A stretch of 64,000 nucleotides of DNA from Thermoguttaceae bacterium (GCA_017407125.1 JAFQXE010000045.1:310001-374000), one strand, 5' to 3'; positions 16,636-25,819 are shown, counted from the first letter of the stretch. The notes: generated by a model not told the origin, from the letters alone. Program-made: numbers and translations.

Positions 16636-16967
16636 TAGTAATGAGTAATTAGTGATTAGTAATTAGGCGAGCCGGGGTGCGTTAGCCCCCGGAATAGAAC
16701 CGCGCAGCGGTTCTAGCTGAAGCGCTTCGCGCTATATTCTATTTTTTACCTATAAACAATTATAATAATAAATCTCTGTTAAATATAAATATTTTTCTCC
16801 CGTTCTTCGAACAAAACGCTCTAAATATCGTAAAAGAAATAAAATACTTTTCAAAATATTAAAGATTTTTTAGGGCAGAGTCTTTATAATTTGAGAATTT
16901 ATGCTATACTACATAAGATAGGTAATATTTTAGTAGCGTCTTAGATGTACTAATTTGTATTAAGAAA
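16636..16967. repeat. Heptamer array and hairpin modules, then AT-rich spacer
   Basis: TAATTAG/TAATGAG/TGATTAG heptamers (about 16633-16665) are followed by a GGCGAGCCGGGG...CCCCCGG block, GAACCGC-gca-GCGGTTC (16697-16713) and AGCGC-ttc-GCGCT. From about 16735 to the next gene the DNA is very AT-rich; TATAAT-like hexamers are present but no convincing -35/-10 pair with the spacing seen elsewhere. No gene is supported. Confidence 0.6.
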
Positions 16968-18842
16968 ATGAGTGATATATCCAGTTTAGATAACAAAAAG
17001 CCCGTTCGCGGGGGAGACGGTTCCTATACGGGGCTGTGTTTGACTGCAACGGTTTTCCTGGGTCTTGCCACGATTGGGGCGTTTGCCGGATCGTGCGTAA
17101 TAAAAGGCATTTCCGGTACGACGCTGGCGGCGTTGACGCTTGTTTTTGCGTTGGCGACCATAACCGCGTGGCTTTCGTCTCACGCCGCCCGATTGCGGTA
17201 TCGTCTGGTTGAAGCGCAGTCGTGGCGACCTCCGCAATGGGGAAGAGCGGAATCGAACGCAGATTTGGAAAACCCATATATCATTGAGTTTGAGCAGGGG
17301 CGTTCGATTCATTTCTGGCTTTTGGGGTTGATTCCAACCGCGATTGTAACGCTGGCGGGGGTTTATCTGTTCTTTGAACTCAACAAGGGAACGGGTGAGT
17401 TTTTTGCTTACGAAACGCCTCAGGCGACTCTGTTGGGAATTTTCGGGTTCATTTTTAGCTGTATCTGGCTGATCTTCGCTCATTCTTTTGAAGCCGCATC
17501 TTCAGACGATTTGCCGGAAGCTTCCGGGCTTTCCGGTGCGATGAGAGAGCTTCAGATTCTCTGCCTTGTTACCGGCGTGATGTTTATCGCAAAGTCGTGG
17601 ATCGGCTCTGGAGAAGCGTGGTTTACGCGCGTTCTGATTATTTGGGCGATTGCCGTTGGAGTAGAACTGTTCGCTCGACTGCTGATGGGCTGGCTCAACC
17701 GTTCGAAGAATCCAACTCAGTTTACGTCGCCTGTCGATTTAACGTCGCGAAGTTTGATATTTGTTTTGGGCAACCCGATTTCCGGTTTGTTCAATACGCT
17801 AGAAAAGAAATACGGCATTTCTTTCCGTTCGTCGTGGGCGATTCGATTTGTTGCTCGGGCGACGGTTCCCGCTCTGCTGATGGTCTTTTTGTTGTCGTGG
17901 GCGCTGACGTCGATGAGCGTTGTCCGCCTGGGAGAAATGGGCGTCCGGCTCAATTGCGGTAAAATCACGGGAGAACCGCTCACGCCGGGTCTGTACTTCA
18001 AACTGCCGTGGCCGCTGGGAGAGATAAAAACGTACCCGGTCAAACAGGCGGTTCGTCTTCCGATTGGGTTTGCTCACGACGAAGACGCCGAGCATTCTGG
18101 AGACGAATTGCACGCCTATTTATGGACGGAGACGCACGGAGAGGAATTTGATCTCCTGTTGGGCGCAGGGCATGAAACGATTGTCGTCAACGCGATGGTC
18201 GTCTATAAAATCCGGGAAGACAAAGAAGGATTTATGAAATACGTCTTTTCGTGCCAAAACCCCAAAGACGCCATTGAATCGTACGGCTATCGGGCGCTGA
18301 TGGAAATGACCCGATCCAAAACCATCAAGCAGGTTCTTGAAATTGACCGCAACGCGTTTGCTATGGGAATCAAAGACCGCTTGACTTCGTTCTGTGACAA
18401 AAACGACCTCGGCGTTGAAATTATCGACGTCTGTCTGCTTAACCTTCATCCGCCGGTAGACGTAGCCGAAGATTATCTGGGCGTCATTTCCGCCAAAATC
18501 AACGTCAAGGCGAACATGATTAAAGAAGAAGGACAGCGCGACGTCAAACTGCTTCAGGCGCAGATGGAATCCTATGCAGAAGTCGTTTCGGCGAAAATCG
18601 AGGCGAACAAACGCATTTCCGCCGCTCAGGAACGCTCGTCCGAATTCCTCGCCGTTGGAGAAGCCTATAAAGAATCGCCGCAGGCGTTTAAGAACCGATA
18701 CTGGCTCAATACGATTGAGCAGTCATTGGCGAATAAACGCATTGTTTTAATTGACAAAAATCTGCCTTTGTACTGGGATATGAGTCAGCAGCCGGAAGCG
18801 AAAAAGCCGTCTGCCATGCCCGGACTGATTCAGGCGGAATGA
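16968..18842 (+). CDS. SPFH/Band 7 (HflK-like) protein with N-terminal polytopic membrane domain
   Basis: A 624-residue membrane protein. About residues 1-310 contain roughly seven hydrophobic segments. The last one (ATVPALLMVFLLSWAL, near 310) leads into a Band 7 domain: VRLGEMGVRLNCGKITGEPLTPGLYFKLPWPLGEIKTYPVKQ, here given as VRLGEMGVRLNCGK and GLYFKLPWPLGEI. A helical tail (KINVKANMIKEEGQRD...) follows. Classical HflK has one membrane helix, so the polytopic N-terminus is unusual. HflK/HflC relatives regulate FtsH-type proteases or organise membrane domains; its role here is not known. It begins a run of three SPFH genes and a metal ATPase. Confidence 0.82.
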   Translation: MSDISSLDNKKPVRGGDGSYTGLCLTATVFLGLATIGAFAGSCVIKGISGTTLAALTLVFALATITAWLSSHAARLRYRLVEAQSWRPPQWGRAESNADLENPYIIEFEQGRSIHFWLLGLIPTAIVTLAGVYLFFELNKGTGEFFAYETPQATLLGIFGFIFSCIWLIFAHSFEAASSDDLPEASGLSGAMRELQILCLVTGVMFIAKSWIGSGEAWFTRVLIIWAIAVGVELFARLLMGWLNRSKNPTQFTSPVDLTSRSLIFVLGNPISGLFNTLEKKYGISFRSSWAIRFVARATVPALLMVFLLSWALTSMSVVRLGEMGVRLNCGKITGEPLTPGLYFKLPWPLGEIKTYPVKQAVRLPIGFAHDEDAEHSGDELHAYLWTETHGEEFDLLLGAGHETIVVNAMVVYKIREDKEGFMKYVFSCQNPKDAIESYGYRALMEMTRSKTIKQVLEIDRNAFAMGIKDRLTSFCDKNDLGVEIIDVCLLNLHPPVDVAEDYLGVISAKINVKANMIKEEGQRDVKLLQAQMESYAEVVSAKIEANKRISAAQERSSEFLAVGEAYKESPQAFKNRYWLNTIEQSLANKRIVLIDKNLPLYWDMSQQPEAKKPSAMPGLIQAE

Positions 18843-18848
18843 AATACA

Positions 18849-18987
18849 GTTAGGAGTTAGGAATGAGGAGTGAGGAGCTTTTTCTGGGGAGCGGACATTG
18901 TCCGCGATAATCAAATGTTGTTTGTTTTTTGGCGGGTAATACCCACCCCCCGGAGGCGTTTCTCGCAACTCACAACTCGCAACTCAA
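18849..18987 (+). repeat. Composite repeat element A, copy 2
   Basis: The left arm is GTTAGGA/ATGAGGA/GTGAGGA heptamers. The core contains GCGGACATTGTCCGC, a linker with AATCAAATGTTG, and GGCGGGTAATACCC. The right arm is CTCGCAACTCACAACTCGC, the inverse of GCGAGTT-type heptamers. It separates the first and second SPFH genes. Confidence 0.88.
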
Positions 18988-19023
18988 TAATTCAATTACT
19001 CAACATAACATTTTCAACCAACC

Positions 19024-20076
19024 ATGTCCACAGAAAATACTGTAACAACGTCAAACGTTACCCCTTTGAGGTCTTACATTTTACGAATTGCCATCGGCGT
19101 GTTTTTGGTCGCTCTGCTTTTGGCGTACGGCATGTCGTTCCAGGTTTCAGAAGGAACGCAAACGGTCGTAACGCGATTTGACCGCCCGATTCGCACGGTT
19201 AAAGACGCAGGGCTATACTGGAAGCTTCCGTGGCCCATTGAAAAGGCTCATTCCATCGACATGAGAAAGCGCATTTTCAACACGCCGCACGCGTCCATGC
19301 TGACAAAAGAACAGTACAGCATCCAGCTTCTGACGTACGTCGTATGGAAAGTTGACGATCCGCTGTTGTATTTGGAATCGCTCAGTCGTGAAGATACATT
19401 CCGTGAACAATCGAAATCCATGGATTTAAATCATGCGCTTATTGAGTCCGCTCAAAAGGCGTTGGAAGGCGTCGTCGTTGACAGCGAAAACCGATTCGTC
19501 GGGAACTACTCGCTTTCGTCTCTCGTTTCGACAAACGAAAACGAGATTTGCGCCGAAGAGATCGAGGAGAACATCCTTCGCGAAATCAAAGGCTCCATTC
19601 GCAAAGATTACGGCATCGACGTGTTACAGGTGGGTATCAAGAGAATGTCCGTTCCGGAAACCAACATGAAAACGATTTTGGATTCCATGCGGGCGGAACG
19701 CGTCAAGCTGGCAAGCGAACTGAAGGCGAAGGGCGACAAAGACGCCGACAAGATTAAAAAAGACGCTGACCTGAAGGCGGAAGAGCTTCAAACCGCCGGA
19801 CGCATGGAAGCCGGCAAGATTATCGGCGAGGCGGAACAGGAAGCGACCCGAATCGACGCCAAGGCGAACAGCTTCGCCCCGGAATTCTATTCCTTCTGGC
19901 GATCCATGCAGACGCTTCGCAACACCCTTAACGGCAACGCGACGATTGTCCTTCGCAACGACAACGAGTTCTTCAAGATGCTCTTTGAAGAACCGAACAA
20001 AGGCGAAGCCCCGGCAAACATTACCGCGCCGGTTCAGCCAGTTCCGGCTCCCGTTCAGCCGGCGCCTGCTCCGTAA
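19024..20076 (+). CDS. SPFH/Band 7 (HflC-like) protein
   Basis: A single-pass membrane protein of 350 residues. A helix at about 20-40 (IAIGVFLVALLLAYGMSF) is followed by the Band 7 domain (SEGTQTVVTRFDRPI, GLYWKLPWPIEKAHSIDMRKR) and a charged helical stretch (ELKAKGDKDADKIKKDADLKAEE, split here as ELKAKGDKDADK and IKKDADLKAEE) typical of HflC. The C-terminus is a Pro/Ala/Val tail of repeated PVQPVPAP units. It is the HflC-type partner expected beside an HflK-type protein. No Shine-Dalgarno sequence is visible; the start follows an AT-rich stretch after repeat element A. Confidence 0.86.
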   Translation: MSTENTVTTSNVTPLRSYILRIAIGVFLVALLLAYGMSFQVSEGTQTVVTRFDRPIRTVKDAGLYWKLPWPIEKAHSIDMRKRIFNTPHASMLTKEQYSIQLLTYVVWKVDDPLLYLESLSREDTFREQSKSMDLNHALIESAQKALEGVVVDSENRFVGNYSLSSLVSTNENEICAEEIEENILREIKGSIRKDYGIDVLQVGIKRMSVPETNMKTILDSMRAERVKLASELKAKGDKDADKIKKDADLKAEELQTAGRMEAGKIIGEAEQEATRIDAKANSFAPEFYSFWRSMQTLRNTLNGNATIVLRNDNEFFKMLFEEPNKGEAPANITAPVQPVPAPVQPAPAP

Positions 20077-20132
20077 CGAACTAACAGCATTCCCCTTGAA
20101 ATTGTAACAGTACATTTAATCATATCCTAATC

Positions 20133-21275
20133 ATGGCTCAAAAGAAAACATCCAAAGCCGTTTACGCCGGGCTGGACGCCGGGATGAAACTATTCAAATG
20201 GATAGTTTTATTGCTGGTGATTCTGTTCTGGTTTTCAGGAATAACGTCGGTGAAGCCGGGCAACGTTGGCATGCTCATGCGGTTTGGCAAACTTCAGGGC
20301 GAGGGCGACGGACGAATCATGAAGCCGGGCTTGGCGCTTGCGCTCCCGTATCCGATTGACGAAGTCATTCAGACGCCGGAATTGAAAATCGAGCAGCTGG
20401 AAATCAACGAGATTTTCAAGCCGTTGTCGGACGATATGGGGTCGCTGGACAGCATTGACCCGCTTCTGGAAGGCTACGCTCTGACGGGCGACATGAACGT
20501 CATTCAAACCAAAATCGTCGTCAAGTACAAGGTTTCCGACCCGATCGCGTTCCGTCTCGGCGTTGACAATCCCGAGGCGTTTTTACACGATCTCGTTCTG
20601 ACGGCGTTCACGCAAACGGCGGCGAACTGGACTATTGACGACCTGCTTCGACAGCGTCAGGGCGAAGAAGAAGCCGCGACCGCTGAAACCGAGCAGGCTA
20701 AACCGACCACGATTAACAAGCACAGTCATAAACACCATCATCATCACGCTCACGGGCATGATCACGATCATGACCATGACGGGCACGACCACGATCACGA
20801 AGAAGCTCTTTGCGAAGTTGACCATTCCGCCCTCGAACAGCAGGTTCGATTTGAGGCGATGAATCGCGTCAACGAGCTTGACCTGGGCGTTGAAATCGTT
20901 TCCGTTGAGTTCCGGGAAATTCACCCGCCGCGGCACGTCAATCAGGCGTTTGAGAACGTTCGCAACGCCAGAACTCAAATTGAGGAACAGCGTTACAAAG
21001 CGGAAAAGTACGCCAGTCAGGTTGTTCCCGCTGCGGAAAAAGCCAGCAACGCGATGATTCAGGACGCCAAAGCGTATAAGGAAAAACTGCTGGCTCAAAC
21101 AAAGGCGATGTACAACCGCTTTGAACCGGTTTATCAGGAATACCAAAACAACAAAGACGTCGTTCGTCAGCGCGTTTATTTGGAAACGTTAGAAGAAGTT
21201 TTCGACAACGTCGGACAGCTGCGATTCCTCCCGCCGGAAACGAAAGTCGTTCTCCCGGACGAGGGAGGAAAATAG
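20133..21275 (+). CDS. SPFH/Band 7 (HflK-like) protein with histidine-rich metal-binding loop
   Basis: A 380-residue HflK-like protein with one membrane helix at about 22-40 and a Band 7 domain (VKPGNVGMLMRFGKLQG, GLALALPYPIDEVIQT). Between about residues 195 and 226 the domain is interrupted by a segment with 15 histidines alternating with Asp and Gly (HKHHHHHAHGHDHDHDHDG and then HDHDHEE), a typical Zn, Ni or Co binding loop and not normal in HflK. A helical tail follows. The gene lies directly upstream of a P1B-like metal ATPase, which supports a role in metal handling at the membrane. That role is inferred. Confidence 0.83.
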   Translation: MAQKKTSKAVYAGLDAGMKLFKWIVLLLVILFWFSGITSVKPGNVGMLMRFGKLQGEGDGRIMKPGLALALPYPIDEVIQTPELKIEQLEINEIFKPLSDDMGSLDSIDPLLEGYALTGDMNVIQTKIVVKYKVSDPIAFRLGVDNPEAFLHDLVLTAFTQTAANWTIDDLLRQRQGEEEAATAETEQAKPTTINKHSHKHHHHHAHGHDHDHDHDGHDHDHEEALCEVDHSALEQQVRFEAMNRVNELDLGVEIVSVEFREIHPPRHVNQAFENVRNARTQIEEQRYKAEKYASQVVPAAEKASNAMIQDAKAYKEKLLAQTKAMYNRFEPVYQEYQNNKDVVRQRVYLETLEEVFDNVGQLRFLPPETKVVLPDEGGK

Positions 21276-21357
21276 GAGAACTCACAACTCCTCCCTCCTA
21301 ATTCCTCACTCCTAACTCAAACAACAAAAGTTAATACATTCACATAGGAACTAGAAT

Positions 21358-23352
21358 ATGTCAACCGTATCCCCTACGCAGGAAAATTCGGCTGTGAATA
21401 ATCCGTTATCCAAACGGGTTCGAGAATTAGAGGCTCCGCTGACCGTTCAGGAGCGGGCGAAGATTGTCGTTCAGCTTGGATCCGCCATGCTGGCAGGCGG
21501 TCTGCTGTGCGTCGGTCTGTGGCAGAAATACTACGGCTCGGCAGGCATGCGCGACGTCGCCGACTTTGTTATCATGCTGGCGTCGCTGATTGTCTCGCTG
21601 CCGATTTTCTACATCGCCGCCAAAGGGCTTTTCAGCCGAAGCGCGACCAACACCGTTATGACGGAACAGCTGGTTGCCCTGGCGACGCTGGCAGCCATGG
21701 CAAACCACGATTTCTTAACCGCGACGCTCATTCCGATTATTATGAACCTCGGGCGGTTCCTGGAAGAACGTTCGATTTTGGGCGCCCAGTCCGCCATTGA
21801 GGGTTTGCGACGGCTTCATTCCCGTTCCGCGACGATTCTTCTGGAAGACGGCACGGAAAAGGAAATCCCGACCAACGACCTGAAAGTCGGCGACGTCTGC
21901 GTCGTTCATCCCGGCGACGTCATTCCCGGCGACGGCGACGTTATCAGCGGGGAATCGACGGTTGACCAGTCCTCCATTACCGGCGAATCTCTCCCGGTTG
22001 ACATGAAAAAGGGCAGTTCCGTTTTTGCTGGCACCGTCAACCTGACGGGCATCATGCAGATCAAAGTTACCAAGACGGGCGACCTGACTGCGTTGGGACG
22101 CGTTGTCGAACTGCTTCGCGGAGCGGAACAGTCCAAAACGCCGATTATGAAGCTGATCGAAAAGTACGCGGTGTATTACGTTCCGGTTATTTTGGCTGTA
22201 GCGGGCATCGTCCTGTTTTTGTATCGCGACATCGGCAGAGCCGTTGCGGTTCTGGTTGTCGGCTGCCCTGGCGCGTTGATTCTGGCGGGCCCAACTGCCA
22301 TGGTTGCCGCTCTTGCCGCCGCCAGCCGGTTGGGAATTCTCATTAAAAACACCCGCTTTCTGGAACAGATGGCGGATATCGACACGTGCATTCTCGACAA
22401 GACGGGAACTGTTACACTCGGCGCGCTTCAGCTGACGGATATCCGCCCGACTAACGAAGACGTTGCCAAGGAATGGGACAACGACAAGCTGCTCTTTGAG
22501 GGTTTCCGACTCGCTGTCGCCAGCCGGCACCCGGCGTCCCGCGCTATTGCCGCCGCGGCAGACGCGAAGGGAATGAAAGTCAAAATCGAGTCCGGACGCC
22601 TGAGTGAAATCTCCGGCAAAGGCGTTTTGCTGGAAGAATCGACCGAGACGTGGTATCTGGGTCGTTACGAATGGCTTCGCGACGAAGGGTTTCAGCTCCC
22701 GCCCGCTCCCGATTTCCTCGGCTCCTTGGTTTGGCTGGGCAGAAAAGTTCAAATCAACGAAACGCAGACTCTGGTTGAAGCTCTGTGCTGCTTTATGCTG
22801 GCAGACCGCCCGCGTCCGGAAGCGCGTCAGGCTCTGGCTCAGCTGAGAAAACTCGGCATTGACCGCGAGATCATGCTTACCGGCGACCGGCGTCAGGTGG
22901 CAGCCCAAATCGGCGGCGACCTGGGCATGGACAAGATCATCGCCGAAGTTCTTCCGGAACAGAAGCTGGAAGTGGTTGCGTCCGAAAAAGCCAAGGGGCG
23001 AATCGTCATGATGGTCGGCGACGGCGTCAACGACGCGCCTGCTTTGGCGTCTGGAAACGTCGGCGTCGCCTTGGGCGCTGTCGCGTCGGACATCGCTTTG
23101 CAAAGCGCGGACGTCGCTCTGCTGACAAACGACTTGCGCCGCTTGCCGCAAACTGTCGACCTGGCGCGCAGAACTCAGTGGACGATTCATACCAACATCC
23201 TTTTAGGAGCCGGCATTTCGATTCTCTTTGTAACGCTGGCGTCAATGGGATATATCAACGCCTTGATGGGCGCGATTCTTCACAACGTTGGAGAACTGTT
23301 CGTTTTGGCGAACTCCGCCAGACTGCTTCAGTTTGGAATTAACGACGAATGA
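21358..23352 (+). CDS. P1B-like heavy-metal P-type ATPase with CPG motif
   Basis: A 664-residue cation-transporting P-type ATPase. It has the actuator loop SSITGESLPVD, the phosphorylation site DKTGTVT with Asp347, and the hinge MMVGDGVNDAPALASGNVG. Membrane helices lie at about 40-60, 70-90, 100-140, 270-320 and near the C-terminus. There is no N-terminal CxxC metal-binding domain. The membrane metal-site motif, usually CPC in this family, reads C303-P304-G305, so one of the two metal-binding Cys is missing and substrate specificity is uncertain. It follows the His-rich SPFH gene by about 80 bases on the same strand and probably shares its transcript. Confidence 0.86.
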   Translation: MSTVSPTQENSAVNNPLSKRVRELEAPLTVQERAKIVVQLGSAMLAGGLLCVGLWQKYYGSAGMRDVADFVIMLASLIVSLPIFYIAAKGLFSRSATNTVMTEQLVALATLAAMANHDFLTATLIPIIMNLGRFLEERSILGAQSAIEGLRRLHSRSATILLEDGTEKEIPTNDLKVGDVCVVHPGDVIPGDGDVISGESTVDQSSITGESLPVDMKKGSSVFAGTVNLTGIMQIKVTKTGDLTALGRVVELLRGAEQSKTPIMKLIEKYAVYYVPVILAVAGIVLFLYRDIGRAVAVLVVGCPGALILAGPTAMVAALAAASRLGILIKNTRFLEQMADIDTCILDKTGTVTLGALQLTDIRPTNEDVAKEWDNDKLLFEGFRLAVASRHPASRAIAAAADAKGMKVKIESGRLSEISGKGVLLEESTETWYLGRYEWLRDEGFQLPPAPDFLGSLVWLGRKVQINETQTLVEALCCFMLADRPRPEARQALAQLRKLGIDREIMLTGDRRQVAAQIGGDLGMDKIIAEVLPEQKLEVVASEKAKGRIVMMVGDGVNDAPALASGNVGVALGAVASDIALQSADVALLTNDLRRLPQTVDLARRTQWTIHTNILLGAGISILFVTLASMGYINALMGAILHNVGELFVLANSARLLQFGINDE

Positions 23353-23372
23353 GAGTAAAATTCTATCGGAAT

Positions 23373-23426
23373 GCGAGAGTGAAACTCTCGCTTTCTTTTA
23401 GCGAGCGACAGCTCGCTTTTTTCTTT
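23373..23426 (+). terminator. Tandem terminators after the P-type ATPase gene
   Basis: Two hairpins in a row: GCGAGAG-tgaaa-CTCTCGC followed by CTTTCTTTT, and AGCGAGC-gaca-GCTCGCT followed by a T run. They end the SPFH-ATPase unit. Confidence 0.85.
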
Positions 23427-23630
23427 TAAACGGTTCTAGCGTTTTCGACGTAGAAACTATTTTCGTTGTTCTCGTCGTTTTATTAAAGATAATATAAAGT
23501 GGCGATAAGCGACCAACGGGAGCGTTTATAAAACGTCTCGCGCGGTAGCGCGGACTGGGAGCGGCGCCTCGCCGCCGGGAGCTGCGCTCCCGCACTCCGA
23601 AAAAAATCTCCTTCCTCTCTCAATATTTTC
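23427..23630. repeat. Hairpin-module spacer before galE
   Basis: Contains the GCGACCAACGGGAGCG block also seen at about 4090 and 59690, then CGCGC-ggta-GCGCG, GAGCGGCGCC-tc-GCCGC and GGGAGC-tgc-GCTCCC hairpins. No gene is supported. Confidence 0.6.
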
Positions 23631-23658
23631 TTGACTTTTTATAATCGTGTTGTATAAT
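23631..23658 (+). promoter_or_regulatory. Sigma70-type promoter for galE
   Basis: TTGACT and TATAAT with a 16-base spacer. The leader of about 120 bases can fold AGTCGGAAAC against GTTTCTGACT. Confidence 0.78.
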
Positions 23659-23782
23659 ATATTTGTAGTATTATAGGTTTATGTCAGTCGGAAACTGTAT
23701 TTGAAAGGGCGGGTTCCCGTTTCTCGTTTCTGACTGGGTACGCGTATACATTTTGTTTTAGAGCGGATACAAAGGAATTCTG

Positions 23783-24763
23783 ATGAAAGTAATGGTTACC
23801 GGCGGGGCCGGGTATATTGGTTCTGTGGCGACGGAAATGCTGGTTGAGTCCGGCTACGACGTTGTTGTTTTCGACAACCTGTTTCAGGGACATCGCGCGG
23901 CGGTTCATCCGGGAGCGACGTTTATTCAGGGCGACTTGGCGTTCAGAACGCATATTGACGCCGCCTTTAAGGCGCACCCGGATATCGAAGCGGTGATGCA
24001 CTTCGCCGCCTATTCGTTGGTGGGCGAATCCATGCAGAACCCGTTTAAGTACCTGGATTGCAACGTCACCAACGCGCTGCGGCTGCTGGAAAGCATGGAC
24101 GACCACGGCGTCCGAAAGTTCATTTTGTCGTCAACCGCCAATCTGTTCGACGCTCCGGAAACTATCCCGATTACCGAAAAAGAGCGCATCGTGCCCGGCA
24201 GCCCGTACGGGGAATCCAAGTCGATTATCGAACGGTTCCTGCATTGGCTGGACAAAACCGGCAAGATTAAATACTGCGCTTTGCGGTACTTCAACGCGGC
24301 GGGGGCGTCTGAATCCCGCGGGGAAGACCATCACCCGGAAACCCACCTCATTCCGCTGGTTTTGCAAGTCGCGTTAGGTCAGCGCGACCGTCTCAAGATT
24401 TTCGGCGACGATTACGACACGCCGGATGGAACGTGCGTTAGAGATTACATCCACATCAAAGACCTCGCTCAGGCGCACATTCTCGCCCTGAACGATCTGG
24501 ATAAGGGAAGCCGAAAATACAACCTCGGCAACGGCGCCGGCTATTCCGTCAAACAGGTGATTGAAGCCGCTCGACAGATTACCGGACATCCAATTCCCGC
24601 CGACGTCGTCGACCGCCGCCCCGGCGACCCTGCGACGCTCATTGCCGGGTCGGAAACGATTCGCAAAGAACTCGGCTGGGAACCAAAGTATCCCAGTATC
24701 GAAGCGATTGTCGAAACCGCCTGGAAATGGCACAAGAGTCATCCACATGGATACGGTGAATAG
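23783..24763 (+). CDS. galE: UDP-glucose 4-epimerase
   Basis: Interconverts UDP-glucose and UDP-galactose with bound NAD, supplying sugar nucleotides for the neighbouring glycan genes. The 326-residue extended SDR has the Rossmann motif TGGAGYIGS at residues 6-14, the SSTANLF segment with the catalytic Ser/Thr region, YGESK as the catalytic YxxxK, LRYFNAAGA, and VRDYIHIKDLAQAH. AAGGA lies about 8 bases before the ATG. It opens the plus-strand part of the glycan locus. UDP-GlcNAc as an alternative substrate cannot be excluded. Confidence 0.92.
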   Translation: MKVMVTGGAGYIGSVATEMLVESGYDVVVFDNLFQGHRAAVHPGATFIQGDLAFRTHIDAAFKAHPDIEAVMHFAAYSLVGESMQNPFKYLDCNVTNALRLLESMDDHGVRKFILSSTANLFDAPETIPITEKERIVPGSPYGESKSIIERFLHWLDKTGKIKYCALRYFNAAGASESRGEDHHPETHLIPLVLQVALGQRDRLKIFGDDYDTPDGTCVRDYIHIKDLAQAHILALNDLDKGSRKYNLGNGAGYSVKQVIEAARQITGHPIPADVVDRRPGDPATLIAGSETIRKELGWEPKYPSIEAIVETAWKWHKSHPHGYGE

Positions 24764-24890
24764 TTAGGAGTTAGGAATGAGGAGTGAGGAGTTATTTCTG
24801 GGGAGCGGACATTGTCCGCGATAATCAAATGTTGTTTGTTTTTTGGCGGGTAATACCCGCCCCCCGGAGACGTAACTCGCAACTCTCAAC
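24763..24890 (+). repeat. Composite repeat element A, copy 3
   Basis: Same plan and near-identical core as copy 2: GTTAGGA-type left arm starting on the galE stop codon, GCGGACATTGTCCGC, linker with AATCAAATGTTG, GGCGGGTAATACCCGCC, and an ACTCGCAACTCTCAAC right arm ending about 10 bases before the next start codon. Confidence 0.9.
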
Positions 24891-24898
24891 TTTAAAAG

Positions 24899-25819
24899 AT
24901 GTCGCAATCTTCCCCGCTGGTAACTGTCGGAGTTTGTACGTATAAGCGTCCTGAAGGCATTGCAAAGTGCCTTCGGAGCCTTATTGACCAGCAGACGTCC
25001 ATTCCGTTTGATATCGTTGTAACGGAAAACGACGCCTCGCAGGGATCAAAGGCGGTTATCGAACAGATTGCGGACGAGGCGAAGGAAAAGGGAATCGAGA
25101 TTCGCTATTATTGCGAACCGGAGCCGAACATCGCTATTGCGCGCAACCGCTGTGTGACGGAATGTCGCGGGGAGTTTCTCGCCTTTATCGACGACGACGA
25201 ATGGGCGCAGCCCGATTGGCTGGAAAAGCTGGTTGAAGTCCAGGGGGAATATAACGCCGACGTGGTCTACGGGACAGTAATTCAGGAATACGAACCCGGT
25301 TTTCCAGAGTACCTGAAAGGGATTCGCGATTATCAGGGCATGTTCCAAGAGGGACAAAAGCTGGAATCGGCGGCTACGAATTCCACGCTGTATCGAATGG
25401 CGTTGTTAAAGCAGAGAGAAGCGCCCTTTAATCCGGAGTTTGGAAAAACAGGCGGCGAAGATTCCGATTTGGCGTTCTTTTTATTTCAAAAATTGAACGC
25501 GCTGATAATCAAAACGTTCAAAGCCGCCGTTGTTGAATTGCAGCCAGCTTCCCGCGGTACGTGTCGATATTACTGGAAACGCAGTTACAGAGAATCGTAT
25601 ATAGCGGCAAAACTGTTTAATCAGTATTACTTTCGGATGGCAGGGTTGAAAGTCAACGGAATTCATTTTTTTACCGCGTTGAAAGGGCTTTTGATAAACT
25701 GCGTCAAACTGATTGTAATGCCTCGTCGGGCTTTTGCCGGAATCGGTATTAATATTGCCTCGATGGCAGGAATTATCGCCTTTTACCTGGGGAGGAAAAA
25801 CGCAAATCACAGTTCCTGA
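24899..25819 (+). CDS. Glycosyltransferase family 2
   Basis: A GT-A fold glycosyltransferase of 306 residues using a nucleotide sugar. VTVGVCTYKRPEGIAKCLRSL is the N-terminal strand and helix (VTVGVCTYKRPEG shown here), VTENDAS holds the first acidic site, and FIDDDEWAQPDWLEKL contains the DxD motif. GGEDSDLAFFLF fits the catalytic-base (ED) region. The C-terminus has two short hydrophobic segments (near 255 and 280), so it may associate with the membrane. The acceptor is unknown. The start codon follows repeat element A with no Shine-Dalgarno sequence. Confidence 0.85.
   Translation: MSQSSPLVTVGVCTYKRPEGIAKCLRSLIDQQTSIPFDIVVTENDASQGSKAVIEQIADEAKEKGIEIRYYCEPEPNIAIARNRCVTECRGEFLAFIDDDEWAQPDWLEKLVEVQGEYNADVVYGTVIQEYEPGFPEYLKGIRDYQGMFQEGQKLESAATNSTLYRMALLKQREAPFNPEFGKTGGEDSDLAFFLFQKLNALIIKTFKAAVVELQPASRGTCRYYWKRSYRESYIAAKLFNQYYFRMAGLKVNGIHFFTALKGLLINCVKLIVMPRRAFAGIGINIASMAGIIAFYLGRKNANHSS

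Noticed and set aside
16890..16935. Promoter for the first SPFH gene
   Set aside because: TATAAT- and TATACT-like hexamers are present in AT-rich DNA, but no -35 hexamer lies at 16-18 bases, so no site is called.
21715..23190. Minus-strand reading frame of about 490 codons
   Set aside because: Antisense shadow of the P-type ATPase gene, rich in Arg, Gln and Asn with no motifs.
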